A DNA stretch of 19,313 nucleotides from Methylophilaceae bacterium UBA6140 (GTDB taxonomy: Bacteria > Pseudomonadota > Gammaproteobacteria > Burkholderiales > Methylophilaceae). The position numbers were made by a program, and so were the translations under genes. The stretch spans positions 14,271 through 33,583 of the forward strand of contig DIVE01000096.1 in assembly GCA_002423265.1 (NCBI GenBank), given 5' to 3'. The notes under the pieces are model-generated. The model did no database searches, was not told the origin of the DNA, and saw nothing but the letters and a program-made list of their open reading frames with translations. Positions 7,695 through 12,567 of the stretch are shown here, piece after piece (the first letter of the stretch is position 1; every line of letters starts with the position of its first letter).

Positions 7695-8111
7695 ATGCGT
7701 GTGATCAACAAATTTTCAATGGCGGAAAACTCCGAAAGCGGCGCTCAGCATGACCTTGACAACCTGCGGCCGCATTCATATACGCGCTGGGAAGTCGACA
7801 AGATCCAGCTCTATTTTGACGAGCGCGGGTACATTACCGATAGTAATACTGCGGCCCAGTTTTTTCTGGGCTGCGGCTTTCTGGAAAAAGACGCACTCCA
7901 TATCAGCAGATTTTTACCGCAGCTCAAAGACTTGAGGCTGATCGATGAGGATGGTCACGTCAATGCTTGTCTGCATGCGCTGGCAGAGTCCGAAGGGTAT
8001 CTGAAGTTTTACGGCTTCGGCGGACAGCTCCATTTCGGCAAAATGCGGTTTTTTCAGGACGGCAATTATTTCAATAAAAGAATCCGCCTGATGATCATTC
8101 CAAAAACCTGA
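7695..8111 (+). CDS. Small PAS-like hypothetical protein
   Basis: 138-residue soluble protein with no catalytic motif. The start is ATG 7695, preceded at eight bases by a strong GGGAGG (7681-7686). The upstream ATG 7674 has no such site. Residues about 25-130 have the rhythm of a PAS fold: VDKIQLYFDERGYITDSNTA (ID-x-x-G-I-x-x-x-N-x-A), QFFLGCGFLEKDALHISRFLPQL, then LHALAESEGYLKFYG and RFFQDGNYFNKRIRLMII as closing strands. That would make it a stand-alone sensory or binding module. No output domain is attached and no partner kinase is adjacent. It faces a convergent broken MocR gene 27 bp away. The PAS call is pattern-based and uncertain; it may be simply a conserved hypothetical. Confidence 0.6.
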   Translation: MRVINKFSMAENSESGAQHDLDNLRPHSYTRWEVDKIQLYFDERGYITDSNTAAQFFLGCGFLEKDALHISRFLPQLKDLRLIDEDGHVNACLHALAESEGYLKFYGFGGQLHFGKMRFFQDGNYFNKRIRLMIIPKT

Positions 8112-8137
8112 GCCGCCGCCCGCCGCCTATCGCCGGA

Positions 8138-8758
8138 TTAGTGCAGGGACGGCTCGTAGAAGACGAACATCATCGACATGAGTGAAGCCATCAGTGCCCG
8201 CTTGATTCGCTTGACGCCGGTAGCAAGCTCTTTTTTGTTGAGATTGGCAAATCCAAGGCGTATGGCCGGAACTTCCTTTCCTTGCTCGGCGTAATGGCTA
8301 CCGGAAGAAAAGCGGACATTTTCTTTCTCGGCCTGTTTTCTGAATTTCTCCATATCGATTGTCTGCGGCAAGCGCAGCCAGAAAGCTAGACCGCCCTTGG
8401 GCAGATCGAAATCCGCCTGCTGGCCCAATTCATCGCGTAGCAGGTTCTGCATGTATTCGCGCCTTTCGGCAAATACGCGGCTGATTCTGCGCCGGTGCCG
8501 TTGCATCTCGCCGGATTCCATCAGCTCGGAAACAACAAATTCCAGCGATATCTTGTTCTGGCAATCGATCAGGGTTTTTTCAGTCACACAGCGCTCGATG
8601 AAGGATTTTTCGCCGATCAGATAAGCGAGCTGCAGCGCGGGTGCAAGTACGTGGGACAAGGAGCCGAGGTAGATGGCGCGGCCCGCATTATCGATGCTCG
8701 CAATCGGGAATGGCAGCGTTTCATCAAAATAGAATTCGTGCTCTTTAGAGGAAGTCAA
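8138..8758 (-). pseudogene. MocR/PdxR-type regulator, C-terminal aminotransferase remnant
   Basis: 206 codons matching only the C-terminal part of a GntR-HTH/class I aminotransferase fusion (normally about 450-500 residues). HEFYFDETLP, AGRAIYLGSLSHVLAPALQL, FDLPKGGLAFWL, and IRLGFANLNKKELATGVKRI are recognisable family segments. Missing are the winged helix, the linker and the first half of the aminotransferase fold. In addition the PLP Schiff-base lysine, normally in SKVL, is histidine here (SHVL, residue 36, codon CAC at 8653-8651). The likely ancestral coding sequence stops near 8740, and the present ATG at 8758 lies in sequence that belongs to the leader of the neighbouring phage-like gene. 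Both defects say that neither DNA binding nor ordinary PLP chemistry survives. It is treated as a pseudogene, although the frame is intact and a stable fragment could still be made. Confidence 0.75.
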
Positions 8759-8760
8759 AA

Positions 8761-9444
8761 ATGACGAACTCTTCTAAATCAAGTTTTCTTGTATCAAACT
8801 TCGACACCATCGAGTGCGCGTATTACCTCACGCGCAGGGATGATTGCACCTTGGATTTCGACGCCATTGCTGTTGAGAAAGACCAGCTTGCACGTTCCAA
8901 AAGCAAAAGCGGCAGCATCCTCAAACTCGGCAGCGAAGAATTCCTGCTCGCATCGCACGGCACAAAGAGCGGCTATCCCTACCTCATGGAGAATGAAGCC
9001 TTTATCATCCAATTCGGCGAATTCAACAAACCCAATTTCTTCGTCAAGTTCAAACCGAACCCCTATAGGGGGATTCGGTTATTCGGTAATGGGATTCAAC
9101 CGATTCTGTACCGAATCGGTAATTCGGTTTATATATATATCAATTCTGACCACCAGCGAGATTTTACTGTGAGCGCTTACCTTAAATACCTTAAGAGTGG
9201 TATTTCTTATCCGGACATCTTGGGTTCGCAGTCCCCCCGATCACTGGAGGATCGTTTTAAGCTGTGGTTTTTTGAACTTCCTGAAGTTACAAGAAATCGC
9301 CCCTGGTCAATGTCCGAGTTAGAGAAAGCATTACACACGCAGGGTAAATACCTTAGTCCAATTTTGTTAAGAGCTGGATGGGTACGAAGACGTCAATGGA
9401 ACTCCAAAAAACAATATCACCGTTACTGGGTGCCAACTAACTAA
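8761..9444 (+). CDS. Chimeric hypothetical protein with replication-initiator-like (phage/plasmid Rep) N-terminus
   Basis: 227 residues. The start is supported by GAGGAAG about eight bases before the ATG. Residues 14-100 (FDTIECAYYL, TLDFDAIAVEK, GSEEFLLASHGTKSGYP, FIIQFGEFNKPNFFVKF) recall the N-terminus of rolling-circle replication initiators of filamentous phages and small plasmids. The Tyr/HUH catalytic part expected after that is absent. From about residue 101 the protein is different: a Tyr/Ile-rich stretch spans a cluster of DNA repeats (9053-9128), then a basic C-terminal module, RPWSMSELEKALHTQGKYL and AGWVRRRQWN...RYWVP, looks like a winged-helix DNA-binding end. The ORF may be a true fusion or a decayed rep gene joined in frame to another gene. 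It abuts the truncated MocR gene, which suggests that a mobile element entered here. Recognition of the N-terminus is from memory of the family. Confidence 0.5.
   Translation: MTNSSKSSFLVSNFDTIECAYYLTRRDDCTLDFDAIAVEKDQLARSKSKSGSILKLGSEEFLLASHGTKSGYPYLMENEAFIIQFGEFNKPNFFVKFKPNPYRGIRLFGNGIQPILYRIGNSVYIYINSDHQRDFTVSAYLKYLKSGISYPDILGSQSPRSLEDRFKLWFFELPEVTRNRPWSMSELEKALHTQGKYLSPILLRAGWVRRRQWNSKKQYHRYWVPTN
9053..9128. repeat. ATTCGGT repeat/hairpin cluster inside the Rep-like gene
   Basis: The heptamer ATTCGGT occurs directly at 9073, 9081 and 9122 and inverted (ACCGAAT) at 9110-9116. An AACCGAA/TTCGGTT pair (9053-9059 and 9074-9080) encloses the palindrome CCCCTATAGGGG at 9060-9071. ACCGATTC/GAATCGGT (9099-9106 and 9113-9120) forms a perfect eight-base-pair hairpin. 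An alternating TA tract follows at 9127-9140. Iterons plus hairpins within rep are typical of rolling-circle origins, but no nick site is identified. Confidence 0.55.
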
Positions 9445-9466
9445 GTAATTCCTACATCAAATGTTA

Positions 9467-9937
9467 TTAAACTATTGAAGGTTTAGGATGTGAAAAATTT
9501 GTTAAACCATCAATTTGAGCTAATGCTATTTGATGCCCTAACGTGGCTGCTTTTGCAATAAGCATAATTCCTTTTGTGTAATCAGGTATTGTGCCGATTC
9601 CTTTTAGATATAAATCCCCAAGAATTTGCAAAGAGTCTGGAAAATTTTTGTCCGCTGCAGAATTCAACCAAATAATAGCCTCTTTGTAATTACCCATTTC
9701 AAGTAATTCAACTGCAATATCAGTTTCCGCACTGGGGTCTCCAAGATCGCAACTTTTTATAAGATCGTCAGTTAAATTCTGGATATTTTGATTAAAATAT
9801 GACCTAACATAATTAAGCTCAACTTTTGTTTTTCCTGCAACTATTTCAGTTTTTATCATATTATCCGACAATAGACGCCACGCAGTTCTTTCACTTTTAC
9901 CTAGAAATTTAGCCAGTGTGTCAATAGATATTTTCAT
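9467..9937 (-). CDS. HTH plus Sel1-like-repeat protein
   Basis: 156-residue soluble protein, AT-rich in codon use. The N-terminus (residues 1-40, ISIDTLAKFLGKSERTAWRL) looks like a helix-turn-helix of the kind that reads as a resolvase/excisionase or MarR-like recognition segment. A short acidic linker follows. Residues about 65-145 contain one degenerate and one clearer Sel1-like repeat: GNYKEAIIWLNSAADKNF, then DSLQILGDLYLKGIGTIPDY and KGIMLIAKAATLGHQIALAQ, with the usual LG-x-LY-x-G-x-G and AA-x-x-GH positions. Sel1 repeats are protein-interaction solenoids. The gene diverges from the pilin gene, with 171 bp between starts that contain the pilin promoter and a TGTC/GACA array. A regulatory link with the pilin is possible but only inferred. 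The ribosome binding site is weak (TTGGAAAA). Confidence 0.6.
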   Translation of the reverse strand: MKISIDTLAKFLGKSERTAWRLLSDNMIKTEIVAGKTKVELNYVRSYFNQNIQNLTDDLIKSCDLGDPSAETDIAVELLEMGNYKEAIIWLNSAADKNFPDSLQILGDLYLKGIGTIPDYTKGIMLIAKAATLGHQIALAQIDGLTNFSHPKPSIV

Positions 9938-9960
9938 TTTGTATTTTCCAAGTAAATCTA

Positions 9961-10017
9961 AATGTCACAGGGAAATCAATGACAATTAGGCATCATGACA
10001 TTGATTATGCAAGGACA
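9961..10017. promoter_or_regulatory. TGTC/GACA array upstream of the pilin promoter, candidate PilR sites
   Basis: Four TGTC/GACA cores occur at 9963, 9981, 9997 and 10014, about 16-18 bases apart. The outer pair AATGTCA (9961-9967) and TGACATT (9996-10002) is a perfect seven-base inverted repeat. They lie about 65-120 bases before the predicted transcription start, where enhancer sites for sigma-54 activators such as PilR normally lie. PilR of Pseudomonas recognises short TGTC-containing repeats. Confidence 0.4.
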
Positions 10018-10053
10018 TGCTCTAAATATACAGTAAAAATTGATTTAAAACGA

Positions 10054-10068
10054 TGGCATGAAATTTGC
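10054..10068 (+). promoter_or_regulatory. Sigma-54 (-24/-12) promoter of the pilin gene
   Basis: TGGCATGAAATTTGC has the invariant GG and GC with the correct 12-base step, matching TGGCAC-N5-TTGC. Transcription would begin near 10080, giving a leader of about 29 bases before the pilin ATG. RpoN/PilSR control is usual for major type IV pilins; the pilSR genes are not in the window. Confidence 0.8.
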
Positions 10069-10108
10069 GTATTCTTGAAATGCCTCAATAAACATCAGGA
10101 GAATTATC

Positions 10109-10573
10109 ATGATCGGTAATAAAGTTAGATACTATGCAAACAAGGGCTTTACTCTTATTGAGCTCATGATTGTAGTTGCAATTATTGGCATTTTGGCCGC
10201 AGTCGCTTTACCGGCATACCAAGACTACACCGTCCGCGCGATGGTGACTGAAGGCATTAATTTGGCAGGAGGTGCAAAATCAACTGTAGCCGAGAATATG
10301 TCAAATGGTGTAAACGGCTGCCTTGGTGTTACGGAAGAACTTGGTGGCATGTTATCAAAAGGTAAAACAGATTTAGAATGCACTTCAGAAGACGACAGTC
10401 CAATAACTACACTAAAAGCAACTGTAAAAACAGGCATTACTGATCCAGGTGACGTAATAATTAATCTAGTAACAACAGATAGTGGCAGTTCGTGGTATTG
10501 CATTACACCTTCCGAAGCTCAACATAAATACGTTCCTTCATCCTGCCGCAAAACCGAACCACCTGCCATCTAA
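10109..10573 (+). CDS. pilA: Type IV major pilin (PilA-like prepilin)
   Basis: 154-residue type IVa prepilin. A 13-residue leader ends in Lys-Gly (NKG) and the mature end [20 protein letters not shown] begins with Phe1 and has Glu5, the substrate signature of prepilin peptidase PilD. The hydrophobic alpha1-N helix is followed by [15 protein letters not shown], typical of betaproteobacterial pilins. The globular part has four cysteines; the last pair ([20 protein letters not shown]) makes the classic C-terminal disulfide loop. The start is fixed by AGGAG eight to ten bases ahead. A sigma-54 promoter lies upstream and a strong terminator follows, so the gene is expressed alone at high level. 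It is probably the main fibre subunit, with the leftward minor pilin cluster beyond the IS element supplying the tip complex. Whether it or another locus is the principal pilin of the cell cannot be told. Confidence 0.93.
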   Translation: MIGNKVRYYANKGFTLIELMIVVAIIGILAAVALPAYQDYTVRAMVTEGINLAGGAKSTVAENMSNGVNGCLGVTEELGGMLSKGKTDLECTSEDDSPITTLKATVKTGITDPGDVIINLVTTDSGSSWYCITPSEAQHKYVPSSCRKTEPPAI

Positions 10574-10598
10574 CGGGTGTTTAATTTGAAAAGAAGTT

Positions 10599-10621
10599 GG
10601 GGAGCATAGCTCCCCTTTTTC
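10599..10621 (+). terminator. Rho-independent terminator of the pilin gene
   Basis: Seven-base-pair perfect stem GGGGAGC/GCTCCCC with loop ATA, then TTTTT, 26 bases after the pilin stop. It lies just before the end of the insertion sequence, which starts at 10638. Confidence 0.9.
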
Positions 10622-10637
10622 TATGAATTAATCAAAA

Positions 10638-10669
10638 TGAGCGGAGTCCGAATTAGTGGACGGGCAAGT
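10638..10669 (+). repeat. Left terminal inverted repeat of the IS3-family element
   Basis: 32 bp beginning TGAGCGGAGTCCGA and ending GGACGGGCAAGT. It matches the other end at 27 of 32 positions. Confidence 0.85.
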
Positions 10670-10677
10670 CATACTCA

Positions 10678-11562
10678 TTATGCCGCAGAATGTTGTCTGT
10701 TGGCGTAATACTGGTTAGCGAAATCAGCGGGTACTTGGTTAGCGATTTTCGCATGACGTCGGATGCGATTGTAGAACACTTCGATATATTCAAAGACGAC
10801 CTGCCTGGCCTGTTCGGGACTGGCAAAGCGGTAGTGATGCAGGCTTTCGGTTTTGAGCGTACCAAAGAAACTTTCCATCGGGGCATTGTCCCAGCAGTTG
10901 CCCTTCCGGCTCATTGAGGTCGTCATGCTATAACTGGCGTGTAACGCACGGTAAGTGCCACTGCAATACTGGCTGCCGCCGTCAGAATGGTGCATCAATC
11001 CACGCTCCGGCTTCTTGAGCCAGTAGGCTGCACGTAAGGCAACAGCAACCAGTGCCTTCGTCATCCGGCTATCCATCGCCCAGCCGACAATCTCGCAGGA
11101 ATACAAATCCTTAATGGCTGCCAGATAGAGCCAACCTTCGTCCGTTGGAATGTAGGTGATATAAGCCACCCAGACTTGATTGGGTGCGGTGCAGGCAAAT
11201 TGCCGGTCCAGAAGGTTGAGAGCGATTGGCAGATTGTGTTTGGAGTCGGTGGTGACTCTGAACTTCTTCTTATGTGTGCAGCGGATGCCGTGCTGTTTGC
11301 GTAGCCGCCTGATGCGGTTCGGACCGACAACGACCCCTTGCTCTGCAAGTTCGGTACGAATCTTCTTCGGGCCATAGGTACCATCTCCTCGTTCATGTGC
11401 GGCACGAATCGCGACCAGCAGGCGCATATCTTCCAATCGGCGTGGTGACACTACCTTGCCGGAACACCAAGCCTGATAGCCGCTCTTGGCGACATTCAGC
11501 AATGCGCATAGATGGGTAACGGGATGCTGTTTGCGGAGTTGGTCAATCATGGCGTATCTCAC
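10678..11562 (-). CDS. IS3-family transposase OrfB (DDE integrase) with first catalytic Asp changed to Tyr
   Basis: 294-residue frame with an N-terminal HTH_21-like region (YGPKKIRTELAEQGVVVGPNRI) and an rve integrase core. The second Asp is in HHSDGGSQY and the Glu in NAPMESFFGTLKTE. The first Asp, normally in VWVxDITYI, is Tyr here (VWVAYITYIPT, codon TAT at about 11161-11163). HHSDRGSQY also has Gly for Arg. Metal binding and strand transfer should therefore be lost. The GTG at 11562 overlaps the orfA stop as GTGA. OrfB is normally made as an OrfAB fusion by -1 slippage at the A7 run (11592-11598). In that frame the reading continues from ILKK into SDGVLRKGVEVRYAMIDQ. The gene is otherwise full length. 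Confidence 0.9.
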   Translation of the reverse strand: MRYAMIDQLRKQHPVTHLCALLNVAKSGYQAWCSGKVVSPRRLEDMRLLVAIRAAHERGDGTYGPKKIRTELAEQGVVVGPNRIRRLRKQHGIRCTHKKKFRVTTDSKHNLPIALNLLDRQFACTAPNQVWVAYITYIPTDEGWLYLAAIKDLYSCEIVGWAMDSRMTKALVAVALRAAYWLKKPERGLMHHSDGGSQYCSGTYRALHASYSMTTSMSRKGNCWDNAPMESFFGTLKTESLHHYRFASPEQARQVVFEYIEVFYNRIRRHAKIANQVPADFANQYYANRQHSAA

Positions 11563-11858
11563 TTCGACTCCCTTGCGAAGAACGCCGTCGCTTTTTTTAA
11601 GATGTTGCGCTCCATCCTGGCAATCGCCAACTCCCGCTCCAACTCACGGATCCGTCGTTGGTCTGCCGTGAGGTTGGAGGCACCAAGGCTGGATTTGAGC
11701 GCACCGCGCTCTTGTTGATCCATCCAGGTACGTAGGGATTTGGTGGCAATATCCAACTTCCTGCTGGCTTCCGCCAGCGTTAGACCTTGTTCTGTTACAA
11801 GTTTAATGGCTTCACGTTTGAATTCTTCCGTGAAGGCGCGACGAGGTATACGTTTCAT
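11559..11858 (-). CDS. IS3-family transposase OrfA (HTH and leucine zipper)
   Basis: 99-residue DNA-binding subunit. It starts at ATG 11858 with AGGAG five to six bases ahead; a longer TTG reading would run into a palindrome. Residues about 5-55 form the HTH_Tnp_1 fold (RAFTEEFKREAIKLVTEQGL, TLAEASRKLDIATKSLRTWM). A heptad-like coil RIRELERELAIARMERNILK at the end serves dimerisation. The frame ends KKATAFFARESK before TGA. TTAAAAAAAG in the coding strand (A7 at 11598-11592) is the expected slippery site for fusion to OrfB. This subunit looks intact even though OrfB is not, so it could still bind the ends. Confidence 0.9.
   Translation of the reverse strand: MKRIPRRAFTEEFKREAIKLVTEQGLTLAEASRKLDIATKSLRTWMDQQERGALKSSLGASNLTADQRRIRELERELAIARMERNILKKATAFFARESK
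11592..11598 (-). other. A7 programmed -1 frameshift site of orfA/orfB
   Basis: On the coding strand the run reads TTA-AAA-AAA-GCG in the orfA frame. Slipping back one base joins it directly to the upstream part of the orfB frame without a stop. IS3 elements commonly use A6G/A7G for this purpose. Confidence 0.7.
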
Positions 11859-11868
11859 GGGATCTCCT

Positions 11869-11892
11869 GACAAGTTGATAAATTAACTTGTC
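11869..11892. repeat. Perfect 8-bp palindrome at the orfA promoter end of the IS
   Basis: GACAAGTT and AACTTGTC flank GATAAATT, just upstream of the orfA ribosome binding site and overlapping the right terminal repeat. It could protect orfA from transcription entering from outside (here, from the pilus operon) by hiding its start signal. Confidence 0.4.
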
Positions 11893-11917
11893 CGTCCAGA
11901 AAATCGGACCCCGCTCA
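11886..11917 (-). repeat. Right terminal inverted repeat of the IS3-family element
   Basis: Read on the minus strand it begins TGAGCGGGGTCCGA and ends GGACGGACAAGT, pairing with the left end at 10638-10669. Confidence 0.85.
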
Positions 11918-11959
11918 TAATTACATCCAAATTGCAATTTAACCTGATAATAATCTTGT

Positions 11960-12487
11960 CTAAACGCATACCTCACGTGTAGTTTTAGCTACAAAAGGCT
12001 TTGCTGTAATACTCAGGCTCACGCTTCTTCCATGGCTGCCGGGTGTCGGTTCTGTGCGGCAGATCGTAAAAGTGGCGGTTTGACTCAAAAGCCCGGAGGA
12101 CTGAAATCTCAGATCAGTCTGATCGGAAAGTTCGATCACTTTGTACCCTTTGCCCAATGCTTGCTGACGATGAATGACTTGATCACGGGACAGTACTATC
12201 CAGCCGTTTTCCCAGTTTCCTGCAGTGCATTTCAGGCCGTCCCCGGAAACACACAAATTGATCGTTGTGTTGCGCTTGAGCGCTTCGCCTCTGGCAAGAT
12301 ATATGCTGGATACCATATAACTGGAATAAGACTTGAGCTTGCTGGATAGTATTGCTTCGCTGAATGAGGGGATGGCGAGTGTGACTAAAATCGCAAGGAC
12401 AGAAATTGCGACCATCATTTCCAGCAGCGTAAATCCCTCATGCCGTTTATGTAAGCAGAGATATATGGGGATGGATTTACCGAGCAT
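11960..12487 (-). CDS. fimT: Minor pseudopilin FimT/GspH family
   Basis: 175 residues. A leader of 18 residues ends in HEG and the mature end FTLLEMMVAISVLAILVTLA has Phe1 and Glu5. The C-terminal part is a GspH/FimT beta domain: LKSYSSYMVSSIYLARGEAL with KRNTTINLCVSGDGLKC, then NWENGWIVLSRD, which is the diagnostic NGWIVF-type motif, and paired cysteines near the end. In betaproteobacteria FimT/FimU proteins join the initiation complex of type IV pili; some FimT proteins bind DNA during uptake. The start is supported by AAGGA seven bases before the ATG. It is the last gene of the leftward pilus operon, 80 bp after pilY1. Its downstream side is cut close by the IS element and no terminator is visible. 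FimU is an alternative name for this position. Confidence 0.85.
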   Translation of the reverse strand: MLGKSIPIYLCLHKRHEGFTLLEMMVAISVLAILVTLAIPSFSEAILSSKLKSYSSYMVSSIYLARGEALKRNTTINLCVSGDGLKCTAGNWENGWIVLSRDQVIHRQQALGKGYKVIELSDQTDLRFQSSGLLSQTATFTICRTEPTPGSHGRSVSLSITAKPFVAKTTREVCV

Positions 12488-12567
12488 TAAGAATTCCTTC
12501 AGGCCGCTTCAGTATTGAGAAAATCGCGCTGAGATAGCACGTTCATGCTGCCAGTTCTATATCAGCG

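Larger units (their letters stand above)
10638..11917 (-). mobile_element. IS3-family insertion sequence (about 1.28 kb), transposase catalytically damaged
   Basis: The element is bounded by imperfect terminal inverted repeats, encodes two overlapping leftward frames (orfA, orfB) with an A7 slippery run, and has the IS3 size. An extra matching base on each side would extend it to 10637-11918. No equal 3-4 bp target duplication is seen (AAA on the left, TAA or AAT on the right). That fits an old insertion or a later rearrangement. It separates the pilin gene from the minor pilin operon and lies in the same orientation as that operon, 42 bp after fimT. Confidence 0.88.

Noticed and set aside
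8740..9450. A complete integrated filamentous phage.
   Set aside because: Only a partial Rep-like segment is present. There is no Zot, coat or ssDNA-binding gene nearby and no dif-like site could be identified.
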